Counted from the first letter of the stretch, positions 13,969 through 27,635 are shown. The stretch is DNA of 64,000 bases from Stercorarius parasiticus (GCA_013396915.1 VWZL01000356.1:186001-250000), one strand, 5' to 3'. Numbers and translations: made by a program. Notes: generated by a model from the sequence alone, not told the origin.

Positions 13969-16900
13969 ACTCAGCTACGTATACTCAGATGCATGATGGA
14001 TCGTTAAAATAATTTCAAATATTTGTTATGTCTCTCTCTACAGTGCAACATTTTTCCTGCAGTTGAGTTTGTATAAATGAAGGATTAACATTTTTAAATT
14101 TAGCCTAAAATTTAGATTTTTGTTTTAAAGAACTGCCTTTGATGCAAAGAAATGCAACCATGTATTTAAGTGCAACTTAATTCACAGTAATTAATCCATT
14201 TTTCACTCTTTGCTGCCTTCCCAATTTTGGTGTGCATCTGTGTGCCACAGCAGAAGCCGGGTGGTCACAGGAGTGGGCAGGAGCAGCAGTGGGGGGGTTA
14301 CAGTACAGGCATTCAGCACATGTTGCGCACTCATCAGCTCCCTGTGGATTCTGGCTACCTGCTCTGGTCGAAATTATCCGTGAATAATTTTTATTTTCAT
14401 CATTACCACCTGTTTGGTAACCTTCCTAGCCACGATACAGCAGCAGAGGTATTGTGTAAATACCTACTCCTGTTCAACCTCTGGACCGGTCACCGATGAT
14501 TTTCTTTTCATTTTTGTTGATTAAAGACCTAAGAAATAATCCCTGCAGGGCATAACAGAAATATATCCACTTGGTGACATTTCCTTGCTCCTGGTTATGC
14601 TTTTGTGACCTTTTTCTCAGCCAGATTTTAGCACGCTCTTTCAGGTCTGAGGTCAGGCAGTCCATGAGGATGCTCGTGCATGCAGCGGTGCCAGGACCAG
14701 GGGCAGGTGCTTTCATCAGCCCTGAATGCACCTGCCTCCTTGCACGGCTGCTTTGGCTGCATTTGTGTTCCTCAGCAAGCACGTGTGATTAGGAAATGCT
14801 GACTGAGTAACCAGGTGGATGTGAGACACACACAATGTCAGAATTAGAAGGTTTTCTTTTTTTTTTTTTCACCACATCAGTTCTACAGCTAAAGTTTATA
14901 AGATCCGTGGAAAATGCAAGAGTTGGCATAATCAGACTAGATGGGGCTTCCACTTGTTGACAGTGATATTTTGAGCATGAGGATTAAGTACATATATATG
15001 CACTTTCAGAATTAGCGCCCAAACACCAGATGGAAAGATAATTGAAGTCAATGTAGAAAGCTGCCTTCCAAATCACTCATATATCTTTAAATCAGGATTA
15101 CAACAGGCACCTTTCATTTGCATCTTTGACCTCTGCTATGATCTCTCCAGGCTTTATCATGTTCAGTGATGATGAATCATAAGCAGTGAAGGACATGGTT
15201 TAAATTTCATTTCAAGTATGCCATTTACAGGGCGAGTGGTAAGGCAGGAGAAATTCTTTTTTGCTTACGAACTCAGCAGACTCTTCTGGGAAGAGTAAAG
15301 TGACAAATAAATATGCCTTTTCCCAGTGCCACTCACAGAGTGATTTTCCAGAACAGAACCATATTTTAACTTGAAAGCAAAATATATCTCTGCCAAGTAA
15401 TCCATATTAAATAATATTATTTTAACTCCAGCCCATTAGTTTTGTTTACAATGTCTAGCTAGCTTAGGCAGTGCCTAGGAGACAAGAGCCTGGCCTGACA
15501 TTCATCAAAGCTGTTGGATGGGTTGCCATTGATTTTAACGGGCTAAAAAACAATCTCTTGAAAGGCATGTGTTTTAAAAATTTAAGGTGTGCTTTTTAAT
15601 TCCTTTGGTATCAGAAAGATTTCTTACTTGCATGCAGTTGTAGACCCAAAAGTCTTGAGAAGAATCATATTAGAACCATTGCTGGCTGAGTTTAGTGACA
15701 GCTGCTGCAGAGGCGATTAAACCTTGAAGTCTTGAGTAGCTGAGAGACACATCTGACTTCCTTTCATGGTCAGAAGGTCACTATAAGTGAATTTGAAGCT
15801 GGTATGATAGAAATGAATGGGTCCTAAGAATATAGAATAACTGACATAGAGTTAGCAGAGTTTGACAGGGAGTGCCAAATGATTTCTGTAGAGCTTGAAA
15901 CAGTCGCTTCTGATTATTTATGAAGAAAAGTATCACAAGAATATGGAAGTGCCTTTTCAAAGTTAGACGGTGAAATAAGCTTTAATATTTTAACCTGGTC
16001 TAGTGGGAGATGTCCCTGCCCATGTCAGCGGGGTTGGAACTAAATGATCTTTAAGGTCCCTTCGAACTCAAACCATTCTATGATTTTAAGCTCATCCATT
16101 CAATAAATATCAAGCGACTTCTAGTCTGGAATTTCTAACCCAGAAGAGGAGGCCATCACTAGCTCAGCAGAAGATAAAACAAGTTGAAGAAAATGCTTTT
16201 GATAATAGTAGTGACTTTTAGAGCTCTAAGGACGCTCAAAATATAACATCAGCTTTTAGGAACTGTTTGAATTCATAGAATTTGCTGTCACGCAAAACAG
16301 AATTGGTGCTACCGTTTCTCTATCTTACCCAACCAGGTAGTTTAGAGCTGTTATTGCTGTAAAGGGAGCATCACTCCAAAAAATCCTAAAGTAATATTCA
16401 CAGTCTCCCACTAAGGGGAAAAAAAAAGTGAAATATTACCATGGCAACAGAAAAAGCTGGAATCTAGAAGATACCACTTTTACACAGACTGCACCTAATT
16501 CTGTGTCATCCTCAACCGTGCAGGGCCAATGACTGAAGGAGGCTGAAACTAGCAGAGTTTTTCTTCTTTCACAGTCTTGCTCCATTTGACCACTCCTGGG
16601 CTCTGTCACAGCCAGCAGTTGCTTTCACCTTCCTGCAGGGTTTCTCATAATTCTTTTTCTTTTGACGGTATGTGAGTTTTTCTGTTCTTGTTCCTCTTAG
16701 TCTATAGCTGGGCAGAGTTAGAAGGTAGTGGTGTATCCCATGATAGAAGAATGCAATAAAATCCAGTGCATGCAAGAAAGAGTGGTATCTTCTGTTACAA
16801 AAAGAGTTTGATGGAACCATGAAATTTTCCTGTTTTTTATTTATTCAGGGCTGCATTGTTTCTATTGTTAGTGATATATTTGGTATAAATAAATATAAAT

Positions 16901-17517
16901 TAGTATATACAAAAATGAGGCAATTAACTTTCAAAGGGTTCTGATGTGCCTCTTCAAGAGGTTTTGTTCTTTTCAGGTTGTCTGGTACGATCCCAGTGCT
17001 GATCTTGCTTCATGAGTAAATCTACTGGCTGTAGACCAGAGCCTCACTCCGTATCTCAAGCTATGACAGCCTCAATCTGCAAGACAGTGATTCCTACCAA
17101 TACATTCAGAGAGTTGCAGAAAATCATAAAACAATTCTAAACTACACAAAACAGTTCTATAAGAGGACTCAAGAGACGGTTCAGGGGAACTTACAGAAGT
17201 TAGGCAACTACAATTTCAAGAAATAAGTCAAAAAGTCCCAGACTGAATTTGCACATAGAAAAAAAAACAAAGGACCAGTTGTTCATGTTACCTATTCTAT
17301 GCTATGTTACCTATTCTTGTGATTGAAGAAAATGCTCTTTCCAATATAACAACATCCAGAGATTGTAAAGGTCCCAAATCCAAACTTGAGACCTGAGCCC
17401 CCTCAGAGTTTGATCAAGGCCTGAGCTTTGATGAATTAGATCCATCTCTAACAATGCAACCTGCCTATACAAAAAAGTACAGCATTAACATTCGCGTGTA
17501 TGTACCCCATGAAATAG
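13969..17517. other. Gene-free interval
   Basis: It holds one short CR1 end (15992-16087), a 14-bp direct repeat 'atgttacctattct' at 17285 and 17304, and otherwise unique AT-rich sequence. The two overlapping frames near 14474-14792 lie on opposite strands of the same GC-richer patch and have no family match that I can see. Confidence 0.7.
15992..16087 (+). mobile_element. CR1 LINE 3' end fragment
   Basis: It starts 'aacctggtctagtgggag' and runs through 'gatctttaaggtcccttcg' to 'accattctatgatttt'. It closely matches the end of the large copy at 18.4 kb, so it belongs to the same or a near subfamily. Confidence 0.93.
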
Positions 17518-18463
17518 TCAATATCTAGATTGGAAGGAACTTTGTTGGCAACATGGACATGGGATTGAGTGCACCCTTAGCAAGTTTGCTGATGACATCA
17601 AGCTGCATGGTGTGGTCAACACACTGGAGGGAAGGGATGCCAACCAGAGGGACCTGGGCAGGCTGGAGAGTTGGGCCCATGCGAACCTCATGAAGTCCAA
17701 CAAGGCCAAGTGCAAGGTCCTGCACCTGAGCCACGGCAAACCCAGGCACAAATACAGGCTGGACAGGGAACAGATTGGGAACAGCCCTGAGGAGAAGGAC
17801 TTGGGGGTGTTGGCAGATAAGAAGCTCAACACGAAACAGCAATGTGTGCTGGCAGCCCAGAAAGCCAACCGCATCCCGGGCTGCATCAAAAGCAGTGTGG
17901 GCAGCAGGGCGAGGGAGGTGATTCTGCCCCTCTGCTCCACTCTGGGGAGACCCCACCTGGAGTACTGCATGCAGCTCTGGAGCCCCCAGCATAAGAAGGA
18001 CATGGACCTGTTGGAATGGGTCCAGAAGTGGGCCACGAAGATGATCAGAGGGCTGGAACACCTCTGCTATGAAGGCAGGCTGAGAGAGTTTGGGTTGATC
18101 AGCCTGTAGAAGAGAAGGCTCTGGGGATACCTTATAGCAGTCTTTCAGTACCTAAAGGGGGCCTATAGGAGAGATGGGGAGGGACTCTTTATGAGGGAGT
18201 GTAGCAATAGGACGAGAGGTAACAGTTTCAAACTGAAAGAGGAGAAATTTAGATTAGATATTAGGAAGAGATTCTTTACTGTGAGGGTGGTGGGACACTG
18301 GCCCAGGTCGCCCAGAGAAGCTGTGGCTGCCCCATCCCTGGAGGTGTTCAAAGCCAGGTTGGACGGGGCTTGGAGCAACCTGGTCTAGTGGGAGGTGTCC
18401 CTGTCCATGAACTAGATGATCTTTAATGTCCCTTCCAACTCTAACCATTCTATGGTTCTATGA
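17518..18463 (+). mobile_element. CR1 LINE, 945-bp 3' portion with ORF2 C-terminus
   Basis: This is the largest CR1 copy here. It starts within the reverse-transcriptase region (FADD box at 17585-17596, the equivalent of YxDD) and runs to the 3' tail ending near 18463. The frame from 17612 encodes the family's post-catalytic region, including KANRIPGCIKSSVGSRAREV and LCSTLGRPHLEYC. A TAG at 18107-18109 interrupts it, and the same frame then continues to about 18388. Near the 5' end a ~15-bp insertion (about 17526-17540) and a 2-bp loss relative to the usual family sequence also break the frame. It is a dead, 5'-truncated copy, but relatively well preserved. Confidence 0.95.
17612..18109 (+). 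pseudogene. CR1 ORF2 (reverse transcriptase) C-terminal remnant
   Basis: This open frame of 165 codons lies inside the CR1 copy. It encodes the thumb and C-terminal region after the reverse-transcriptase catalytic site. The Met at 17612 is an internal residue, not a start. The frame ends at TAG 18107-18109, where the family normally reads through, and reopens in the same phase at least to 18388. The antisense frames of 172 and 178 codons in this interval are only shadows. Confidence 0.9.
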
Positions 18464-20883
18464 ACTTGATTCTTTTCCTCTTCTTCCCTCATGTAAAAAT
18501 GCTAAGCAATTCCTTCACTCAGAAGTGTGAAAGATTATCTTACAGTTTCCAAAATACACTTAACTTTCAGGCCACTTGAAGCAGTCCTAAAGGATGTAAG
18601 CAAATATGAAGGGATCAGAAAAACAGTAATTACAAAAGCCCAGGCTATTAAAGGGCTTTTGAAAGGTATAAAGCTTCTGTGAGCATCACTCTGCTTCAGA
18701 ACTTCTAATTAGGTCTCTGTTTAAAGTATATCAAAGAACAGATGGTCTTCAACGTTAATAGGCAGCATGGAACCATTAAACGTTAGCCATCTATTTCTAA
18801 TCTGGTCTCCTCAGGAACCCCAAGAGGACATAGTTTAAGGCTAGACTACCTTTCCCATATGGGCATTTCTCCATATATTTGTTTCTATTCTGCAGGAATT
18901 ACAACTACGGAGAGAGAAGTATCCAGCGAAGAGCCAAAGTACTGTTTTTATGTAATTGGATCTTTCACCTTTTTCCATACCGAGGGCATGTGTATCCTCC
19001 CCTCCAAATGTAGTAAGTCAGAAACTAATAGAGGTCAGTATCAACCAGATGAACAGAATTCACTCTTTTTTTGAAAGACAGTACTTTGGAGCAAACTCTA
19101 CCTGAAGCACAAATCCTAAATTCCAGGATCTTTTAATGGGCTCTGCATCTCATCCATGTGACTGAAGAAATCTCAGAAGAAACAATCAGGTTCAAAACAT
19201 TTCTTTAGAATGAGGAGTTGCACTTTAATTCTGCTTTGCCTCATGAAGTGTATATACTGCATTGCTAATGATCCGGTGGGTTTAATCCTTGTGTTATCTA
19301 ATAACTTAGTAGAAAAGTTCTGCTAAAGTTTAATCACTGTTTGTGTTCCCTTAGGTGAAATGTTTTACTCCTGGATTTTTTTTACTGGCCTCTAAATTAA
19401 GCAGCACATAGTAGCAACCTCTCTCTTCCCTTCAAAATCCTACAGACCTTAATGAAGTTCTCCTCGGTACCAGATAAGTCTTCCCCACGCTAATGAGAAC
19501 TGGATGCAGCCTGACACTGAAAAGGTTCAAAGAATCAAAAATCCCACAGCAAATGCTAAAGATCACACTTCTCGCGGCGTTAGATTTTTAGCCTGCAATT
19601 GATTTACGTCCCTGCAAATTGTGTAATATCTGTGCGTTTACCTTTTGAAGAGCGGGGTGCACAGTGTAGATGTGCCCCATGCAGTTGTGGCCATGATGTC
19701 CCACGTCAACATTAATGCGTGCACAGGAAGAGTAGGTTTGCACAATATTGCAGCAATACGAGCAGCGTGAGAGAAAACAGATAAACTAAACACAAAGAGG
19801 CAAGAGCAAAAGTCTGTGGGGAATACTATCATGCTATCTCCCTGAGGGATTTGATAGTCACATTTAGGGTTGTAAACGCCATTATATCCTGTTGGCCTTT
19901 AGCTTTGTAATTGTTTTCAGCTTCAACAGTAGGATTTTAATTTGGCTTTATTTATTTTGTTATTATTAAATGTACCTAGTTTTGGCATTAACGATAAAAG
20001 CAGACTGTTAGTTTTGGCTCATTGTCTTGATAGGAAAATGGGAGCAGGTTTTGGATGAAGGCTTTGACTTACAAGAACAAATGACAACACTATGATCAGA
20101 TATAGACACTTACCATTACGTAGTGCCTCCCAATGCCTACTGTAACTCGCATATTCAATATGTTCTTACTCTGGCCTTAAAACAGTATCATATCATAGCA
20201 GTGACAGGCAGCAATAATAAAGCTGTTACAGACAGTTCTTTATGTACAATTTTAAAATAACAGTGGAAATTGGACTTCTAACCGATTTCCCCAAAAATAA
20301 AATATCTTGATTTCTTGGAAATATAACACTATTCAGCTTTGGAACTATGAATTGATATGACTGTACAAAACCAGGGTTTTTAATCTTTAGAGGGGAAACA
20401 AAGACAAAATACTATATTTTTGAATATAAACTCATTGAAGTCAGTATTTAGGACTTGGACATCTAACTATTTCTGCTATAGTGATATGTATCAATGTTTC
20501 AGTTTGTTCCACTTACTGTATACGGATACAGGAAAGAGATTGAAACATATTTATATCTTTGACCCTTAATCATCTGCCCTAGTAAAGCAATGACCAAGAA
20601 TTTCTATAAACAAACATGTACCTTGCATTTAAAAATACACCAAATTGTATTAGTGTCATGGTTTAAGTGCTGCCTAACGGTATTAATAATTACTACTTTT
20701 AAATGGCTAAATATGCCAAATGGGCATTTGCCACTCTGAGAACAGAGACTATTACAGGTATCGCGCTAAGCCAAACTCAGTCGCCTGGTAGACACTGATG
20801 CTTTAATGAAGTTTACTTCCTGTTTTTCCCATGGCTAATACGGAAATGCTGACGTTTGAGAAGAAAAGAAAAGAAAATACAAC

Positions 20884-20905
20884 GGTATTCGTTGTACCGA
20901 ATACC
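20884..20905. repeat. Perfect inverted repeat, 8-bp stem and 6-nt loop
   Basis: 'ggtattcg' and 'cgaatacc' flank 'ttgtac'. It contains two CpGs in an otherwise CpG-poor stretch. Its role is unknown. Confidence 0.8.
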
Positions 20906-21042
20906 CGCTACTCTGCTTAGAAGTGTTCAGCTTTGCTGTTGTCTTCCAAGGTCACTTCTTGCCTGAGCACGCTGGATCCATGGTGAAATGGGAGTCCTCT
21001 GTTCTTGCTTTAGTCACAGCAGGGCTGGACACAGGCAACCTT

Positions 21043-21077
21043 TTTTCTTTTTTTTTTTTTTCTTTCTTTCTTTCTTC
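21043..21077. repeat. T-rich / (TTTC)n microsatellite
   Basis: A poly-T stretch leads into four tandem tttc units. It is simple sequence. Confidence 0.9.
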
Positions 21078-24000
21078 AACTGCTTAGATCTGTTTGTGCT
21101 GTCGGTGGTCAGGTATGAGAAATGAAGCTCAACAGGTGGTGGGATTGCTGCTGGCACCAATTTATTATCATTAGCTAGTAGAAAGAAAACCGCTCAAATT
21201 AAAAAATTCTTAAAAACATGGCAGCTGATGGGGTTCCAATCTCTGTACTTGGCGTGATTCTTAATTTAAACAAAGCCTCACAGTGACTATTCATCAAATT
21301 CTTTGCCTGAAGTTTTTCTTTGTATATGTTCAGAGGATAGAGTATGTAGCTCAAAGTTTGCAAAAATTATACTGATTTGGTATCTGTTTAGAACAAAAAA
21401 AGAAAAGTATGATTCCTTTCCTTCTTTCCAGAGTAAATCAAGATGAATGCAATGATTCTAGCTGAGTTACATCAGACTGAGATGAAAGACACAGAACAAA
21501 CACATCAGTATTTAGCACGTTGGTGAAGAAAATCAGCCTGGTAGGAATTTTATTGATGTTAACAAAAGACACTGGACCCTGGGAAACATTATATCACAGG
21601 TTAAGCTCTAGACCCCCAAAAAGCATATTTAACCAGTCTTCTAGGACAAATTTTTATCATTATAAGAATCATTAGACAGAATTTTTCGCTTATTTCCCTT
21701 CTTTTTTTAAACCTAGTATTTGCAAATAAGCAAATACTTCACATTCAAGAAAGACAACATGGGGCTCATGTTTCCCCACATTGAATTCCCAGTGGCAATA
21801 ATGACGTTGGAATGAGCTCAGAGATCTCGCCAAAGTGCAGGGTGAATATACACCAAGCGTACAGGCAGGTAGGAGTGGCATTCTTTGGAAAATAAAGACA
21901 ATTTCATCCTCGAGCATGCCATGTTCCCTCAAGCCCTTTGGGCAAGCGCAGGGATTTCTCCCTCCATCTATCCCGAGGGAGGGGGCAGAGAGCAAGGCTC
22001 CACGTCCCTCCAGCAGCACCACAGGGGACTGAGATGCATTCAAAGAGCGCGGCATGAGGTAAACAGTGGTCTGTGGCCACTGAGGAATGGCAGATCTGCT
22101 CTGGGTACCTACTCATTGTAAATAACATACGTTGTCTTTGTGATACTGTAGGAAGAGAACACAGAACGCAGATTGGCACAGACACATGGGAGAGCTTATC
22201 AATTCACGTCCACTGAATTGCTTGCAAATAAGCCACAGTAACCTGAAGATGGAGCTAATCGAAGATTAAGAAGCTCATATGCAGTCTGACTTCAGAAGGA
22301 CAAGCTAAAGACTGATTCCTGGTGAGACTCCATCCCTGTCTGTTTTAATTGAGTGTAGTTTCTATAACAACCCATGCAATTCCAGTAAAGCGGGCAGTAG
22401 AAGAAAGCAACTCAAAATGATTTTGGAAATGAGCCATTACTCTCTAATTCTCCAACTGCATCCCAAACCCTCCATGCCACTATGCAAATTGCCAAAGTCG
22501 CCCATGAATCCAGGTTGGAGAAGCAGCAGGGTATTAATTCAGTCTTGTTTCTCTTGCTAAGTCCACTGCAGCTGTAAATCCACTACTGAAAACTTCTCCC
22601 CAGTCCTGGATTCATTAGTATGCTGCTCTGGTCTAAATGTCAGCAGCAGAACATGTATTATATGATGAGTTTAGAGAGAGGTTCAGAGAGTGAACTAAAA
22701 CGAGCCATCATGAGTGCCATGTGCATTGCTCTGAGTGTCACAAACACTCATTATAGCAATTCACTAGTCCCCTAAATATCACCCCGAGCTTTAATGTCAC
22801 AGGGGTACATCAGCATAATTATCTAGGATTTTGCTGCAACTGCTTCATTTTAATCCCTTATATCTTTTAATATTCTTATATTGTCTGGGTTTTGGGGTAG
22901 CTTCCCACTTTTTGATGTTTGGGGGCTATAGAATGCTTTCTTTAGTACTGAAAATTTAACCAAAATCCATAGCACCTCAGTGGGATAACTGAGATGCCCA
23001 AAATTACTCATGAATGAGGAATTCTCCTATTCAATTCACACTAACCTCATTGACAATCTTGCCACTGACTTCCCCAGGAGTAGGTACGGGCTGTTGTAGC
23101 CAAAAGAAACAACTGGTGTACAGTTATCGAGCCCATGCACAACCTTGGGGTCAATCTTGTCACAGACACGTAACCCCAAAAGACCACCAAAAACGTTATT
23201 CTGCAGAATATGGGCCTCAAAACATCTAAAATTTCTGTAAGAGGTTTAAGATCTTGAGTACTAACATGTCAAAAGCCATGAGAAGCAGAAAACATTAAAA
23301 CACCCAAACCAAACAAGTACTATGCATTGCAGTGGGGGGGTTGTATGTTTTCTTGCAAGAAATTATTTGTGCTTTCTTGCAATGAAGAGGATGAAACACA
23401 GCTGACTGGAGAACTAAACAAACATTTCTGGGACAGATTGTGGTTGCCATCTGGGCAGCTGCCAGGCAAAGCAAAGTACTCCCCTTATGGATGGATCCAC
23501 TTTACTAGCAGCAAACCACGGAAATTAGGGTGGCTGTTCACTGAATTAATGAGCTTCTTATGACCAGCAAAAGCAGCCTGGCACGTGGAGATAGATGAAG
23601 GTGCACAATAGTTACGTAAGCTCTGGTTATCCTTAGGATTTATATATCCATGGACTGTAAAGACAGAAAGGATTATCATCACAGGCCTCCTCTAGTTAGT
23701 TAAAACTAAAACCTTGCCTTTAAGGATGACATCTGACCTTGACTTTTTGGCTGCCCTTGGGGGAAAATCTCCACCACTACTTAGCGTATCATTCCAGCCT
23801 TCAGAAATAACCTGTTACCTCTGTACCCCTTACTTCAGCCTGACTTTGATTCCAACAGGCCAAATACTCTTTAGCAGGAGACAGCATTCTCATCCCCCCT
23901 TCACTAGCAAGCTTTCAGATGTAGTGCGAGATTCAGTTTACAGGGGTTTTCCTGTGCAGGGAGCATGTAGAAACAAACTACTTGTTAACTGGATTTTTGC

Positions 24001-24802
24001 AACTCAAACACTTCATTCTCCTTAGGAGCTGTGGTGTCAGGTGAGCTGACAGTGGCTGAGGTCCTTCCTACATAACCAGCAAACTCCTAAACTTCACTCA
24101 CCAGGAGAAGAAGGTGGTACAAGGAACAGTAATGCAATTTCTTGCCTTTCTTTGTCAATAGGGAAACGGTGAATTCTAACTAAGAATTAGTTGCTGTATG
24201 CATTGCTGCTCATAAAAGCAAGTTCTTAGTGGTCACAGGCTTCCAATATTTGTCTTTAACAACTTCTCAGCAACCAAAAGGTCCCTAAGAGATACCTTCC
24301 AAACAACCACCACACCCAGCTTGCGTCCCACATTTAAGCTCTGCTTAATTACAGTAAATTCCTAGATCTTATATGAGTCCCCACCTCTTGAAGATGGGGA
24401 AAACAAGGCAAGGAGAAAGAAAAGCTTTCCAAAGCCTTCCACACATCAGATCAGAAGCAGACCTGGGAACATGACACCAGCACATGATGAGGGATGGCTG
24501 GTCCTTAAAGGACAAGGAGCTACATGGCATCCCCAGGTCAGCAGGGTATAGGCCTTACCTACCACTGCCAGAGATGGCGGCCAGGTCCAACCAAGAGCCC
24601 CTATCACAATACAATATTACAGCAATGAGGCAGGTCTCAGGTTCCACTAGGAAGTCAATCCGCTGATCAGGATCGGGTCCAGTGACTGCCAGGCAGGTCC
24701 ACAGCGATAAGACAGGTCAGAAGCCAAGGCAGAGAAAAGGCTGTAAGCTGAGGCCAAGATCAAGGAGCTCCATAGCTAAAATGCCACAGCTCAGCTATAA
24801 AC

Positions 24803-24879
24803 CTACAACACTGCCCTCCTACAACATTGCCCTCCTATGACATTGCCCTCCTACGACATTGCCCTCCTACGACATTGCT
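24803..24879. repeat. 16-bp minisatellite, about 4.5 copies
   Basis: The unit is 'acattgccctcctacg', with full copies at 24808-24823, 24824-24839, 24840-24855 and 24856-24871, plus partial copies at both ends. Copies differ at one to three positions. It lies in a GC-richer patch (about 24490-24980) of unknown origin. Confidence 0.95.
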
Positions 24880-27608
24880 CAGGGAGAGGACGATAGCCCC
24901 AGGCTCAGCTTAAATAGAGTCCCTGAGCCCAGGGCTGGGGTGGAGGCTCCAGGTGAGGCTGTTTGGTGCCATTAAGGCTTGTTAGTGCCCTCAGAACCCT
25001 GAGAGGTATTCACCATCAAGCTGTGTCTGTTATTTGCTTGGAGAAGAGGGCCCATGTGCAAGCATAGCCATCTGGTTTACTGTTGATGAGGGGGAGCAGA
25101 GCAGCTGTGTTACACTGACCGGTGAGCTGTGTATCGCTGGCCCCTTGATGTTCAGGACCAGGGGAGCATGGTGTAGGAGTTAGAGCTTTCTGCAGACAAG
25201 TGGTGTCAGGTCCTCTGGTGGTGTACATTAGTGTAGCTCCAGTGCTGTTTTAGGAGTGATGAAGGCTTCAGCATTTTGAATTCTTTTCCATTGCATTAGT
25301 CTGCTCTGTTGCAGGAGGTGAAAGGCAGAGGAAAGGGAGAAGGGACTGAGACAGATTCTGCATGTCCTGAGGTGCTTTAATTCATGTGCCACAGGTTCTG
25401 CACATGTCACAGAGCACCGGTAGAAATTACACACACACTCACTAGTTATGCAAAAGGACAAGAGCAGTCAAAAGAGAGATGTGAGGCTGATTTGGGTTAT
25501 ATTTTTTGATCTTCCTGCTTTGAAGTCAATGAGTCCCAGCTGCAGCTTATAAAGGTAGCCATACAAGATGCAATTGCCCCTGAAGCTCCATGATGGCTTT
25601 AGTAATGGTTTGTATTACAGGAAAAGACTGTGAAAATAGTGCTGGGAAAAGGAAGATAGAAATCCCTTCCTTACTTCTTAAGATGGTTGAGAAAATTTTT
25701 GTTAGCTCAAAAAATTTCATAGCATGATGAAATATACTATGGCCCTCCAAGATTTTCGTTATGCTAATAGGAAAGAAAATTAGAAAAAAAAAATGGTTAC
25801 TGATAGTAAAGTGGTAGTTAATAATTTTGCAAAGACCGACTTCTGCAAATTTATTTGCTGTCTTGTTTGGCTACTCAGTTTGCAGGAGAAAACTGATCCT
25901 ATTCTACACACTAGTATAGCTCTAATTTTAGCAGAATAATATCCAGTAAGAGAATGCTGGTTGTTGGCACAAGCCTACCAACTTCTGTATAAACGTAATT
26001 ACCTCATATAGGAAACTTCCTGAGCAGAGCAGATTGCTAAGCATAACTGGATTCGTCCCATCTACTGCCCTTGTCTGGAAGTCCCAGGTTGTTGTTTGAA
26101 AGGGGAAATGTTGCTCCTATATAACCAGCATGACTGAAACATAACTTTTGGCTGAACTTCTTTTCAGAGCTTCATTTATAAAGGAACTTGATGGCAGGGT
26201 AAAATTACCTTAGTCTTTCTTGTATACAAATATGGGATTTAAACAGTTTAGATTGTCACTTCTGTCCCAGCCACTTTGTATAGATGAGTTTACAGTTTTA
26301 GGATTCGGCTGTACTGGAGAGAAAATATGATGTTGTGCTGATTGGTAATAGTAGGAGCTGTGCATTGCTCATCAGCGTGAATATATTTGGGTAACATTTT
26401 TTTTCCAAACAGTTTGAGGATTTTATTCTAATTCTTTAGTTATATTTTAATGAGGTATTTTGAATGAAATCCAGTTTTAATATGCGTTGAGTTTGCTATG
26501 TTAACTGGACTGCTTCCATTTATTTCATATAAATGTTTTGGATGTAATTTTATAGTTTCTGAAAGAACGCATTGCAACTACATCTTAAGTTTTATGAGAT
26601 AATAGAAATGTCACAATTTCATGTTCTGCATCAGATATAAATGGAGCTGTCATGCAATATTCCACTTCTGACAAGAAACCAATAAACCAAGAGAAGAAAG
26701 AAGGAAAAAAACCTCCAAAAAAATCAACCAAAAGAAGCCGTGATTGATGGGCACATAACTGAGCTAGGATTTCCATGAATAATGTTACTTACACAACATG
26801 CCAAAAGACAAAGTTTCCAAAGGGAATGATTTTATGATTAGATGTAAATTGTAATCGGGACCAGAGTAGTACTAGGAATTAAATGCTACTAAGCATGGAA
26901 AAGAAGAAAAGGGATAACCATTCTCATTTTAAACAGGGTTTTGTTTTTCTTGGCATCTTATTTTGTGGCAGCTGTCCTGCCTATAAATTAGGGATTTTAT
27001 ATTTTTTTTTAAATGGACAAGTGAAAAATCTCATTAAAACAAAACCCTACCTGTGCTGCTGATAATATTCCATGTTATTAAATCTGAAAGAGCTTTTTTC
27101 AAAATCTCATTTACTCTTCAGTAATTTACACATTAGATGTCTTGGGCAATAAAGATATCTGTAGTTACTTTGCTTTCTGGGATGTTGTGTTTTAACAGCG
27201 CTTTGTAACACTGAAGTGCTGAGAGAAGTTTGTAGGCAAATATTTCATTCATTCCATTTCAACAAAATGAAAATACAATAAGAGATTTTAATCAATATTA
27301 GAGCCTGTTAAATGTATTTTGCAGTCTCAAAAAACACAAATTATCTGACAACATGAATAGAGACAAGTGACGTGTTTGAGAGAGAAAACTTTTGAAATTT
27401 GGTTTTAGAGGCCAACGTGACAGAATAATTAACACAGGCCTGTCCAAGCACAGAGTTCTAGCACCCAGCACAAGGCTGTGAATGCAAAGGGAAATTCAAC
27501 TTGTTTAAGTCCAAGTCTGTGTAAACTCTCAGTAATCCTCTGAACAGCAAGATGCTTATGGGATGCCTGCAAAGGAACTGTGACCACCTTACCCTGTTTT
27601 CTCTTCTA

Positions 27609-27635
27609 GTCTTCCACTTCTCTCAAGTGGAAGAC
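27609..27635. repeat. Perfect inverted repeat, 11-bp stem and 5-nt loop
   Basis: 'gtcttccactt' (27609-27619) and 'aagtggaagac' (27625-27635) are exact reverse complements separated by ctctc. A transcript of either strand would fold into a short stable hairpin. No U tract or gene is next to it. Confidence 0.9.

Noticed and set aside
17518..18061. Minus-strand open frames of 172 and 178 codons
   Set aside because: They are antisense shadows of the CR1 ORF2 remnant. The plus-strand frame has the family match.
21690..22185. Overlapping frames up to 121 codons on both strands
   Set aside because: No recognisable domain and mutually antisense. They are best explained by chance.
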